NCBI RefSeq assembly: GCF_015223195.1
Contig: NZ_JADFUA010000016.1
Location: forward strand, 1 to 49,170
Reading direction: 5' to 3'
Source of the DNA: Chitinilyticum piscinae
GTDB taxonomy: Bacteria; Pseudomonadota; Gammaproteobacteria; Burkholderiales; Chitinibacteraceae
DNA length: 49,170 nucleotides
Both the position numbers and the translations under genes were made by a program. Below the pieces are notes generated by a model. It had not been told where the DNA came from. It worked only from the letters and a program-made list of their open reading frames with translations, and did no database searches. This document shows positions 26,227 to 36,100 of the stretch, in pieces (position 1 is the first letter of the stretch; each line of letters starts with the position of its first letter).

Positions 26227-26682
26227 AACTGGGTAATTTTCAATGCGTATGTACAGGCCAAGCGCTTCGAGGGGTTCGAGCGCAGGGTGAAGCGTGGAAT
26301 CGAGATCACCGCCGTGCCCTACATCTGCCCGGCAGGCTTCTGGACGATTGGCTACGGCCATCTCTGCGCCCCCAAGCACCCGCCAATCACGGAAGCAGAA
26401 GCAGAGGTCTATCTGGCGCGGGATCTGCAGACTGCACTCGCCGCGACGCTGCGCTACTGCCCGGTGCTGGCCACAGAGCCAGATAGCAGGCTCGCTGCCA
26501 TCGTGGATTTCACCTTCAACCTCGGCGCTGGGCGGTTGCAGACATCGACGCTGCGACGGCGCGTCAATCAGCGGGATTGGACTGCTGCGGGCCAGGAGCT
26601 GCGCCGGTGGGTCTATGGGGGCGGAAAGGTGCTGCCCGGACTGGTGACTCGGCGGGAAGCGGAGGTTGCTCTGATTCTCTGA
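26227..26682 (+). pseudogene. Phage-type lysozyme (GH24 endolysin), 5' end replaced by IS21
   Basis: The frame reads KRFEGFERRVKRGIEITAVP, YICPAGFWTIGYGH, DSRLAAIVDFTFNLGAG and KVLPGLVTRREAEVALIL: the GH24 lysozyme fold with catalytic Glu in KRFEGF, the Thr of the E-D-T triad in TIGYGH, and the C-terminal LPGL-x-x-R-R motif. The only in-frame start after the break (GTG at 26287) lies downstream of the catalytic Glu. The codons before KRFEGF run into the IS21 terminus. The gene was beheaded by the insertion. It converges on brxL with only 9 bases between stops. Confidence 0.8.
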
Positions 26683-26691
26683 CCTGCCGAT

Positions 26692-28791
26692 TTACGCTCG
26701 GAAGATATCCACCTTCGTTTCAAGGCACTTGCGCAAGCTCAGATCATTCGCGCCCACCTCGAACCAACCTCCGGGCTTCTGGAAGAAATCCAGACCCCGG
26801 CCAATCTTGATCACCCAGCCGTTGTCGATACGAATCTCCCGATCGTGCATGTTCGGGTTGAGCTTTACCTCCAGCTCGACATCCAACTCCAGCAGGCTTT
26901 GCTTCAGTTCATCAAGCTTCTCTGCAATGTCGGCCAACTGGGTCTTGTCGTCGTAGCCGGTGATCAGGCTGATCTTCTTCACGGTTCCAGCCTTCAGCAC
27001 TGTCTCGCAGAAGCGCACAAAGTTCTGAATCTGGTGCTGCAAGCGAATGTACGGGTCCTCGATCACGACGGACTTCGCACCCTGCAGATACGGACCGATG
27101 ATCGACTCATAGCTGTACCCGGTATCGCCATAGAGAATGGTGAAGTGCTGTTCCTTGAGTTCGACCAGTGGCAGCGAAATTACAATAGGGGCCGGTGATA
27201 TCGGTGCCGGTACTGCTGGATATTCCGTAGTAGCAGGCACCGGTTGCTCAGTGGGTTGCACCGCAATCACCTCTGCAGGCTGCCCATCCGCCTGATTCAA
27301 GCGACGGCGAGCTGGCTCCTGTGTTGCCGATGCATCCTTGGACTCAGGGCAGAAGACCACCACCTCCTCACCGCTGGCCTTGAAGTAAGACAGATTGATC
27401 CGGGCAAACTCGTCATCCGGTTTGCGCTTGTTCATCTGCTCCTTGACGCGGCGGCGGCACTCGGTGGCATAGGCCACGTACTCCTCGAACTCCTCGTCCG
27501 TCGGCGGTCCATTCGGATGCAGTACCTTCAAGAACGCACAGACGGTCTTCTTGATACCTTTCTCGTCGCGCCCCTCGATTGATTTGCCGAGCCGAATGCG
27601 CTTGCTCACTTCCTCATACCGATTCGTGTGCTTGAACTGGTAGTGGAAGGCCTCGGCCAAGTAATCGGTGATGAATCCGTAGTTGCTCGTCAGAAACTCG
27701 CTACTGTTCTTCGGCATCTCCCAGCCCGGGATATAGGCAGCGAAACGGTCCATCACAGCCAAGTCGAGCTCTGGCGGCAAGGGCTGGAAAAGATCGTGCT
27801 CGTTGGAGTTCACCACCTGCTGCACGGACACGTCGATGTTGCCAACGAAGCTCAAACTGGCATCAGCAATAACCTCAGCCCCGCGCGAAAAGCGCCCGTT
27901 GGCCATGAAGTCCTTCATGATCTGGATGGTGTCCGGATCGCGCACCTTGATGCCGCCGACTTCGTCAAAGGCGACCGTATCCCAGAAACCGACCAGGCCC
28001 ACCTTGCGGCGCGCGTTGTTATAGAACAGCGTGGCCTTGGTCGCCTGGCCGCCAGAGATCAAAGTGGCGTAGGGCGAAAACTCACTGAAGAAATAGGACT
28101 TGCCGGTGCCGCGTGGCCCCAGCTCGATGTAGTTGTAGTTGGGCTCAACCAGCGCAGCCAACCTGGCGATGAAGTGCATCTGCACGCGCTTCGAGAGCTT
28201 GCTGGGTTCCAAACCGACGGAGCGCAAAACCGCCGCGATCCACTCATCGCGAGTGAACGCTGCCCGGCCTTCTGCGTAGCGGTCGAAGTCGAAGCGGGTC
28301 AGTTGGATCGGGCGCAGGTCCTCGATAGAAAACGCGTAGTCGTCTTCATCGATGTCGTTGTGCGCCAGGGTGACTTCGGCCCAAATGCCGCCTTCCAGCA
28401 GCCTGTCGTTGTCGCGGTAGAACTTCTCGCCGATCGCGATGCGTTGCGAGTTGAAGTTTTCCAGCGATGCCCAGTGACGCTTTTCTTTTTCGACGTAGCG
28501 AACGTGAACCTTGTCGATGAACCGGTGCTTGCCCTTGGTGGCGACTTTGGACTGCGCGGCATTAGCCTCGTCCGGCCGTACGTAGTTCTCCTGCAGCGAC
28601 GACAGCACGGCTTCCATGCCGGCATCCATCTCCGCCTGGTCGTTGCTGGCGCAATACTTAGCAAGCAGGAACTCCAGGACGAACGTCGGGACGTTGGTGC
28701 CTTTTTTGATTCGATGCAGCAGGTCTTTGCGAAGCACCTTGCCGTCGAACGTGGCGTTTAATTTTTGGTCGAGTTCGTCCATAGGGCTCAT
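26692..28791 (-). CDS. brxL: BrxL-type AAA+ protein with C-terminal MIT_C (PLD-like) domain
   Basis: A 699-residue protein. Residues 1-450 are BrxL-like: ELDQKLNATFDGKVLRKDLL, VPTFVLEFLLAKYCAS, and an AAA+ core with Walker A ELGPRGTGKSYFF near 222-232, LISGGQATKATLF and VAFDEVGGI (Walker B). A Pro-rich linker (about 480-545) follows. Residues 547-699 match MIT_C, the phospholipase-D-like domain of eukaryotic MITD1: HFTILYGDTGYSYESIIGPY, VIEDPYIRLQHQIQNFVRFC, MHDREIRIDNGWVIKIGRGL, LRKCLETKVDIF. The Lon-like protease domain usual in type 1 BrxL is not seen. It is the last gene of the operon, and its ATG overlaps the pglZ stop (ATGA). BrxL is needed for phage restriction in type 1 BREX; the altered C-terminus may change where it acts. 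Confidence 0.88.
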   Translation of the reverse strand: MSPMDELDQKLNATFDGKVLRKDLLHRIKKGTNVPTFVLEFLLAKYCASNDQAEMDAGMEAVLSSLQENYVRPDEANAAQSKVATKGKHRFIDKVHVRYVEKEKRHWASLENFNSQRIAIGEKFYRDNDRLLEGGIWAEVTLAHNDIDEDDYAFSIEDLRPIQLTRFDFDRYAEGRAAFTRDEWIAAVLRSVGLEPSKLSKRVQMHFIARLAALVEPNYNYIELGPRGTGKSYFFSEFSPYATLISGGQATKATLFYNNARRKVGLVGFWDTVAFDEVGGIKVRDPDTIQIMKDFMANGRFSRGAEVIADASLSFVGNIDVSVQQVVNSNEHDLFQPLPPELDLAVMDRFAAYIPGWEMPKNSSEFLTSNYGFITDYLAEAFHYQFKHTNRYEEVSKRIRLGKSIEGRDEKGIKKTVCAFLKVLHPNGPPTDEEFEEYVAYATECRRRVKEQMNKRKPDDEFARINLSYFKASGEEVVVFCPESKDASATQEPARRRLNQADGQPAEVIAVQPTEQPVPATTEYPAVPAPISPAPIVISLPLVELKEQHFTILYGDTGYSYESIIGPYLQGAKSVVIEDPYIRLQHQIQNFVRFCETVLKAGTVKKISLITGYDDKTQLADIAEKLDELKQSLLELDVELEVKLNPNMHDREIRIDNGWVIKIGRGLDFFQKPGGWFEVGANDLSLRKCLETKVDIFRA

Positions 28792-31316
28792 TCCGTATAG
28801 TCGGTTTCAAGCGCCAGATTGCTGTAGGCAGCCAGAGTCGTCGGGTTTAGCGCCACAACCTTGAACTTGCCCCTGAACTCATCATCCATTCGCAGCGCAA
28901 TCTGCTTGCGTTGACCTGGCATCAGGGTCACGGTTCTGGTCGCGGGGTTCACATCGCCGCCTGGGCGCGGCTCTCCCACCACATTGCCCTTACTGTCTTG
29001 CGCTTCCAGCAGGATCTCCACGTTCATGTCTTGCGAGAACATGTCGTCAGCCACCAGTATCACTTCGATGACCGGCAATCGCGTAGTAATTCGTTTGGCG
29101 CCATTCTTGTAGCTCAGCTCCACCACCACCTTGCGCAATTCCGCATGTGCGGCGGTGTCCAGCCGGGCCACCAGCACCGGCACAACGGCCTCCGCCAGTG
29201 ATGCCCCACCGTGGAAATACAGATGCCCCGAGCGATAGGGGGCCATGCTGCGCGGCAACGCCACCTGAGTGAAATCTCCGCGAATGCCGACCTTCTCAGC
29301 GCTGACGACCAGGCTATGAGCGTCTGCGGTGCCGTCGCCCAACATGATGCGGTCATGGGCGTTCACCGGCCATTTCCCTTGGGGTTTCACGCACACATCG
29401 CCAGCCTCCGCTTGTGCGTTCAGGAAGAAGCCATGGTCGGTGACGATGACCGCCTCTTTGAAGCCCATACCACGCAGCTTGTGCAGCGCAACTCGAATCA
29501 ACTTCAGCGTGCCGGGGATCAGCCCCAGTGTTGTCTCTGGATTGCTCTCCAGTTGGCTATCGATCTCGGTGGAGCGCAGCACCAGCAGGTCGACGGTTTC
29601 GGCAAACTTCGGATTGCCGCGTACAAATTCGTTGAGAGGCATCTCCTCGAAGCGGTCGCCGTACTTTTTGCTCAGGACGCCCATTCGCTGCGCAACATTG
29701 CTCACCGGTGCCCCTGCCAGCTTCGGCACCAGGCAATCGTTCTCCAGCGATAGGGTTAGTCCCGTGCGAGCACTCGGCAGCAAGCTCGCCATGCCCACCA
29801 GAGTGATGGTCGGTAGCTGCGCATAGGCCGCTTGCAGCTCGACGGGACCGTCTTCCGCCAGCAGCTTTTCGAGGGCCACGCCCAACTCGTAACGCAGGGC
29901 GTCCACCATCAGGTAGGCCACCTTGCGCCCGCTTTCCTTGAGGCGATCTGCCACAAGGCGATCAAAGGCATCGGCGTTGGCCAGTCGCCCAGTCGGCGGC
30001 CATCCCGTAGTCTCGACGTGCTTCACAAACACGCCCTGGACCTTTTCGGCCAGGCGCCGGTAGCGGGCCCGAGCCTGGCCGATAACCTCATGCATCAAGC
30101 CATGTGGGTCAAGGAAGTCGCCCGCCGCTTGCTCAAACTCGCGCTGCAAGCGATCTGCCTCGCGTAGGCTGCCCAGGTAGAAGTCGATGAGCTCCGCTTG
30201 CGAGCGGGAGTGATCCGGTAGCTGGCGCTCAAAATCGTCGCAGGCCTCAACCAGGCTCAAGCCAGACCGCACCAACTCCCACTGGGCCTGGCTTTCGCCC
30301 TTGCCGAGCCATACCGAGCTCTTATGGCGAGTGAGCACACGGCGCGTGGCATCGGTGTCGCCGCTGACAATGCCCTTGATCGCTGTGCGTAGGAAGGTCC
30401 GCTCTTCGAAGGGGAACGTGTCGCGCTCGCCCAGGTCTTCAATCGCACCGCACAGATCGGTCAGGTTGAGTTCCGCCTCGGTGGTCTCGGCGCGCTCGAT
30501 GTATATCGCGCGTGACTTCGGGTCGCTGCGCAGACGGTCGCACACATCCTCGACGATGGGTCTGGCTTCCATCGGTGCGTGCGGCACACCCTTCAGTGTG
30601 TCTGGCAGTGCCACTGGCAAATCGAACACGAATTCACTGAACAGCACATAGCGCCACAGTTCATCCGCCAGGGCAGACCAGGTCTTGCCGCGGGTCTTCA
30701 CGCTCAAGCCCAAGGTAGCGCGGAGGAAATCCCGCGCCTCTTGCACCCAACCTTCCTGCCCCTTGAGCGCTTCGGATTGGCTGGTACTCGGGGCCAGCAA
30801 TGCCGCCAGAATCTCGCGCCCGGACTCCACCCGCAGAGTGGCTCGCAACTGGGGCCAACTCACACCGCCGCCAATAGCATCGATCACTGCAAAGGTCGGC
30901 CCAGAGGGAGAGGTGGCAAAGACCTGCCGGATCTCTGTGGCGTGATCCGGCCTGGCGCGCAGGCACAGGCTCAGATACTCGTCCCCATCATCTTGCGGGA
31001 ACACCGCGCCGCATTCCGCGTACAGGGCGAATGGATCAGCTTGCTTCTGCTCGTCGGTTTCCGGGCGCTTAGCAGGTACGTAGATCAACACACCTTCAAG
31101 CGGCGCCTTGGGCTGACCCACCTCTCGCAGTGCCTGCAGCGCCGCCTCACGGCTTTCGATGCTGCTTTCAGACGCATCCACCACCCGCACCTTGTCGGCC
31201 GCCAGATCGAAACACTGCTCGCGGTAGCGCTTGTCGGCGTCGTACACCACCAAGGCGCCAGCTTGCTTAAGGCGCGGCCGCAGCACGCTTTCTCGAATGA
31301 ATTCCGCAATCGTCAT
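28788..31316 (-). CDS. pglZ: PglZ, BREX alkaline-phosphatase-superfamily protein
   Basis: An 842-residue PglZ started at the ATG at 31316 (MTIAEFIRESVLRPRLKQAG), which overlaps the upstream stop as ATGA; earlier codons are not family-like. The N-terminal half is the variable PglZ region. The metal-binding phosphatase-like core shows AYLMVDALRYELG near residue 470 and AVIVTDHGFFLN near 623, the two Asp/His sites of the superfamily. A beta-rich C-terminal domain follows (VVELSYKNGAKRITTRLPVI and FKVVALNPTTLAAYSNLAL). PglZ is required in every BREX type and is thought to act with PglX. Its last bases overlap the brxL start. Confidence 0.93.
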   Translation of the reverse strand: MTIAEFIRESVLRPRLKQAGALVVYDADKRYREQCFDLAADKVRVVDASESSIESREAALQALREVGQPKAPLEGVLIYVPAKRPETDEQKQADPFALYAECGAVFPQDDGDEYLSLCLRARPDHATEIRQVFATSPSGPTFAVIDAIGGGVSWPQLRATLRVESGREILAALLAPSTSQSEALKGQEGWVQEARDFLRATLGLSVKTRGKTWSALADELWRYVLFSEFVFDLPVALPDTLKGVPHAPMEARPIVEDVCDRLRSDPKSRAIYIERAETTEAELNLTDLCGAIEDLGERDTFPFEERTFLRTAIKGIVSGDTDATRRVLTRHKSSVWLGKGESQAQWELVRSGLSLVEACDDFERQLPDHSRSQAELIDFYLGSLREADRLQREFEQAAGDFLDPHGLMHEVIGQARARYRRLAEKVQGVFVKHVETTGWPPTGRLANADAFDRLVADRLKESGRKVAYLMVDALRYELGVALEKLLAEDGPVELQAAYAQLPTITLVGMASLLPSARTGLTLSLENDCLVPKLAGAPVSNVAQRMGVLSKKYGDRFEEMPLNEFVRGNPKFAETVDLLVLRSTEIDSQLESNPETTLGLIPGTLKLIRVALHKLRGMGFKEAVIVTDHGFFLNAQAEAGDVCVKPQGKWPVNAHDRIMLGDGTADAHSLVVSAEKVGIRGDFTQVALPRSMAPYRSGHLYFHGGASLAEAVVPVLVARLDTAAHAELRKVVVELSYKNGAKRITTRLPVIEVILVADDMFSQDMNVEILLEAQDSKGNVVGEPRPGGDVNPATRTVTLMPGQRKQIALRMDDEFRGKFKVVALNPTTLAAYSNLALETDYTE

Positions 31317-33121
31317 TTGTCCCCCCGCAGGCTCAGGATGGACATCACCTCCTTGAGCATCTTGTCTGTTCGCGCCGTAATGGCGACCTCGTTCCAATCA
31401 TCTCGGCTGGCCAAGTCGGCATTCAGATACAAGCCGTTGCGGTAACCGATGAAGTCGCCCTGGTCGTTCTTGCGATCCCGCTTTTTCAAGAATTCCATCG
31501 TGCCGAGCTTGGAGTTGTAGCCACTCAGGGTCAGGTTGCCGAGCTGATGAGCAGAGCGCTCGCGAATGGCAGCCGCAGTGCCTTTCTGATCCCCTTCGAG
31601 CATCGTCACCCAGCCCGGTCCCAAGTTCTCGGTCTTCGGCAGGATGTGTTCGACGGTGAATACGGGACGATCATTGGCGTCATGCGCCCACAGGTCGCGT
31701 TTGTTTTCACGGGTTTGGTGCGCCTCTTCCAGCTTGCACAGCATGAACCGCGTGGCCTCGTAATTTTCGAGATACACGTCGCCCTTGAGGCGCGACTCGC
31801 AAATCTCCTGCGGGGCTACTCGTGCCAGCAACCAATCACTGGTTTGCTGGATGAAGCCTTCCAGCGTCGTGATCTCGCCACTGCGAATCTGCGTCAGCAA
31901 GTGGCCGACCAGTTCCATGAATATCGGGTCGAGTTCGCGGGTGGGCGGCATATCGGTGAGGTTGCGCCAAAAGAACCACTTGGTGAGCAAAGTGGCCAGA
32001 CGGCTCACTGCATCACCCTCAGTCCATTTCTGGCTCTGCGCCACCTGGCTGGCCCACAGCAAGAATGCGTAAGCCGGCGCGGCTCCCAGGCGCTGTAGGT
32101 CTTGCAAGGCCGCTGCGGCAGCATCGCCCCATTCCGCGCGTGCGACGGTGGGGTTGAGCAGCGCCGAATAGGTTTTGCCCTTGGCCTGAAGCGCACCGAA
32201 CAGCCAGACCGGTCGCTTGCGCAGCAGGGTGTCGTAGATGGTGATCAGATTCGAGCGCGTGGCGCGGGTGCAGCCTTTGACTTCCACCCGCATGAGGTAC
32301 TTGAACATGTTGTACAGCTGGCGCAGAAAGCGCTCCTGCACTGCTGGGTCGGGCAACAGGTCGATCAGGTCTTTCCACTCGTCGAACGCCCGGTCGATGC
32401 CATAGTCCGGGCGCTTGTCCAATTCGGCCAGTAGGTTGTTCTTGATGATGTCGATGGCCGAGAGCGGGATACCCCGGTTGTTGATCGACTCGAACAACAT
32501 GAATGCGTCGGAATGGCTGCGCACCTCGATCTTGACCAACATGGCCGCTTTGAGCTTTTCCAGTAGAGCCAATACGCTGTCCTGGCTCAGCCCTTCCAGT
32601 CGCTCGCAGAAGTAGCGGTAGGCGCGCGCAATGCGGCGGTTGCCGAAATTGCTCAAGCCCTTCGGCGCTTTCACCTGTTTGGGGAACAGATCGCTCAGCA
32701 CCTTCTGGAAATCGGTCTTGTTCTGCGCTTGCTCGCTGGGTTCCAGACGCCACTGGCCAGAAGTGCGGACGAAAATGCGGCTCTCCAGGTTGTCCAACTC
32801 CACCAGCAAGCGGCGATCCGGATTCGGAATGGCATTCAGCTTGTCGTAGAACGCACAGAACAACAGGCTGATGGTAGTGAACCGCTGTTGGCCATCGATC
32901 AGCTCCAGTCGGCCACCGGCCATGCCATCTTGCTGAGTGTTCACGCAGATGATAGAGCCCAGAAAGTGCCCACTGGGCGACTCCTCCAGGTCATTGAACA
33001 GCGCGTCCCAGTTCTTGCCGCCCCACACATACTCGCGTTGGTACTTGGGAATGAAGAACGACGTCGTCCCATCGGGGCTGAAGTAGAAACTGACCGGCAG
33101 CGCTTTGACGTCCTGAATCAT
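31313..33121 (-). CDS. brxU: BrxU-like DUF262/DUF1524 type IV restriction enzyme
   Basis: A 602-residue GmrSD-family protein. The N-terminal DUF262 domain has SFFIPKYQREYVWGGKNWDA and the nucleotide motif ELIDGQQRFTT (Asp76-Arg80). The C-terminal DUF1524 domain has the HNH-like VFTVEHILPKTENLG near residue 490 with HQLGNLTLSGYNSKLGTMEF. GmrSD enzymes cut phage DNA with modified bases. The position between pglX and pglZ is that of brxU in the Escherichia fergusonii BREX island, where it complements BREX. ATGA overlaps link it to both neighbours. The symbol rests on position and domains, not on an alignment. Confidence 0.85.
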   Translation of the reverse strand: MIQDVKALPVSFYFSPDGTTSFFIPKYQREYVWGGKNWDALFNDLEESPSGHFLGSIICVNTQQDGMAGGRLELIDGQQRFTTISLLFCAFYDKLNAIPNPDRRLLVELDNLESRIFVRTSGQWRLEPSEQAQNKTDFQKVLSDLFPKQVKAPKGLSNFGNRRIARAYRYFCERLEGLSQDSVLALLEKLKAAMLVKIEVRSHSDAFMLFESINNRGIPLSAIDIIKNNLLAELDKRPDYGIDRAFDEWKDLIDLLPDPAVQERFLRQLYNMFKYLMRVEVKGCTRATRSNLITIYDTLLRKRPVWLFGALQAKGKTYSALLNPTVARAEWGDAAAAALQDLQRLGAAPAYAFLLWASQVAQSQKWTEGDAVSRLATLLTKWFFWRNLTDMPPTRELDPIFMELVGHLLTQIRSGEITTLEGFIQQTSDWLLARVAPQEICESRLKGDVYLENYEATRFMLCKLEEAHQTRENKRDLWAHDANDRPVFTVEHILPKTENLGPGWVTMLEGDQKGTAAAIRERSAHQLGNLTLSGYNSKLGTMEFLKKRDRKNDQGDFIGYRNGLYLNADLASRDDWNEVAITARTDKMLKEVMSILSLRGDK

Positions 33122-36100
33122 TCATCGCCTCCGGTCTTTTTCCTGCCGCGCGTCTTCTTCGGCGCTGCCTCAGGCTCGATGTACAAATCCTCCAGACCAT
33201 GGGCGATGGCGAGCGACTTGTCGGTCTTGCACTTCTCACGCACGCGCTCGGGCCAGTAGTTCATGGCTAGGTGCGCCCAGTCGTAGTCGCCTTTTTCCAG
33301 CTTGGCCCAGGTGTCTTTGAGCACCTTCTGCCAAGGTTTGTGGCGGAACAGCGACCACAGCGGCGCGGCGTTGATCTGCACGCCATCATCGTGGTTGGGC
33401 TTGTAGGTCGGCGCGAGCTTGAGCAGGGTGTCGCGCAGTTCGATCAGCTCCAGCTCAAAGGCTTGCAACGCCTCGAATTGCTTTTCGTCGTCTCGTGTCC
33501 GTGCAGAACCCTTACTTCGCAGCGTCGCCATGTCAGCGACGACCTGTTTGAGCTTGGGCTCAACGAAGTCATTGATGGCGGTGTATAGCGTTTCGCTGGT
33601 GAGCCTGGGGTAATAGACCCATAGCGTGTAACTGCCGGACGTTGTGGTGAGCGGCCAGCAAATGGGCGCCCTCCTTGGGGACAACGAATGACTGGTAAGG
33701 TGATCGTCAAAAAAGCCTTTGGCCTCAGCAAAGTAGTTTTGCAGTGATGTTCCCGGCACTAATGGGGTTACGTCCTCTATGAAAACGTCCTCGGGCACTC
33801 CAAAGACGCTCTCTGAAAACTCAACCACCATTGAGAGAAGATCCTCGGTCAGACCAGATGAATGTCCTACCTTACCCGCGTGGGAGAAGGCTGCGGCAAT
33901 CAATCTGTTGAGCAGAATGGAAAGACAATCGCGAAGCCCCTTATCTGCATCAAACATCGATGCCAAGTATTTCTCGGGACGCAATACCGACTCGATTTCT
34001 GGGCTTGATTCGTCCGACCCGCGCAAGCGATCGATATAATCGGCTAACAACCTCTGCTCCGATGCAGGAATGCCGTAAATATCAAATACCCTCAAATCAA
34101 TTTGATGCTGCCGATCTGCAACACTCTCCCAGAAGGCGGAAATATTTCTCGCAGCTTGAGCCAAGCCGCGCTGAACGCTTTTGGTCGACGCTATCTCTTT
34201 AAGGGTCATCTCAAAGATGGCATCTTCGTCGGTTGCATCCCTAACAAAGCCATATGCCTCTCGCGCAAGGGTGCGCAAACCATCGTCCGCGAGTACTCTT
34301 TCTTCGATGGGAATTGCTGCGAGATGGGCGACCTCAAACTTTCGCCCCGGATGAAGAGCGGCGCAAATAATATCGGCCAAGCGAGAGTTGAAAAGGGCGA
34401 GCAAGTTCCAAGTTGACGCCTCTTCTTCAGGGATGATCGCCATCCCTGTGTCAGAAAATACCGAGTCTTGTGGCATGAGACGCCCATTCATGCCAACACT
34501 GCTGACCCTGGGAAAAGTTATCCCTGGCTTGAAGAACTCTGATTCATTTTTTATTGTTCGAGAAGCTCCACCGTACCTCTGCTCTGCGAAAGCCTTTGGC
34601 TCTAAGCCGCTTTTCTGCCATAAGAACAGCCAATTCTCGTTAGAGAAATATCGACGGAACTCGCCTCCCTTCATCATCGGAACCCACTTAAGGCCGCGAC
34701 CTATTTCAGTGCTGGATACCTCCCATCGCAACCTGGTAAACCGAAAAATATCACCAGGAATCAGTCCTTGCCTTACTCTCCCATAGCGCGTCTTGCTGGT
34801 CGGTCTCTCGGCCAGTGGCTTGCAGGCGAAGCCTGGATCAAATTGTGGAAGGCGCTTAATTGCCTTTTCCACGGCTTCAGGAAGCCAGTAACAAAGTGAT
34901 CCATTTGGGATCTCCAGAAACCAGCTATGTTCTCGCACCCAAGTGCTTTCAGGTGATCCGCCGCTCCGCAATGAAGACAAGATCTTAGCGATAGTCGGCT
35001 GCTTCTCCTTACTCGTGGAGAGATCAAAAGAGTAGAAAGATGTGCTTTTGCCTCTTGATGCAATGTAGGCACTGGTCTCGACAGTTGCCCCATCAAGGAC
35101 GCCGCTTCCGAGGTCTACGAGAATTTGGAGTCTTGTTTCTCCAGTAAGGAGCTCGCGTCGCATAGGCTCGAAAAACTCAAGCGTATGAAATGTGCGAGAT
35201 GTTATTTGTCCTTGGAGGCCGTTCGAAGCAAGCAGATCTTTGGCGCACCGCAGAAAGAAACACATATACAAGTCGGGGCGCCCAAGAGAGTAGGCTTCCT
35301 TTAGGTACTGCGAAGCCGAAGCGGAGGAATCTCCAAACGGGGGGTTCATGACGATTACATCGAACTTTTCGCGAGTCAGATCGATCATTCGAAGTAACTC
35401 GAGGGAGTCCTGGGCGAAAAGCCGACCTTGAAACGTAGCCTTCGACGTGTGCGCGAACTCAGTCAAAGACGAATGAAGACGTCCCTCTGCTTGCTGCCAG
35501 TTCTCCTGCTCCTGCGCAGCGAACAGGCCGGTGCCTTTGCCCACATAGAGCTGGCGAATCAAGTGCGGTAGCTCGCGTTCAACCTGAAGCAGCACCCCCA
35601 GCTCCGGCAGACCCTTGAGCATTTGCAGGGTCTTCTCGAACAGCTCGGCATCGCGCTGATCGAGGTTGGCGGCAAACTGCTGGCGCAACTCACGTTCGGC
35701 CGGCGGCGCGATAGCGGCAACTACGTGACCGCGCCCAATCAGTGGGCGGTCTTTGGCTTTCACTCCCGCATCGTGCCAGGCACGCTGCGCCCGCAGCCAC
35801 AGCGCCAGAGATGCGATCTGCGCAGCGCGGGGGTCGATATCCACGCCATAAATATTGTGCTCGATGATCAGACGCGGCACGTCGCGCAGATATGCCGCCT
35901 CGTCCTCATAGGTCTGGCTCAGTGGCTTGAGTGCTGCTTGAGGTTGAGTCGATACATCCAGCGAACCGGGGCCGTGCTGTTGTTCCCAGGCCCAGGCCTC
36001 GCAATAGATCTCGGCGAACAGATCAAAGGCATACAGGCCGAAGTGCATGGAGCCGCAGGCCGGGTCCAGCAGCTTGAGCGTGCGCGGGTCACGCAGCTTG

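Larger units (their letters stand above)
23987..26255 (-). mobile_element. IS21-family insertion sequence (transposition-defective)
   Basis: The ends form imperfect inverted repeats: TGTCTGTGCGCATCCAAAAT on the left from 23987 and, read on the minus strand, TGTACATACGCATTGAAAAT from 26255, both followed by TACCCA. TGT/ACA termini are typical of IS21. Further internal ACCCAG and TTACCCA boxes lie near both ends. It contains istA and istB on the minus strand. No target duplication is visible, and the flanks differ, so rearrangement followed insertion. The istA deletion makes it non-autonomous. Confidence 0.85.

Noticed and set aside
27628-28761. 377-codon open frame antisense to brxL
   Set aside because: It lies wholly opposite conserved brxL codons, and such antisense frames are common in GC-rich genes; no start signal or domain supports it.
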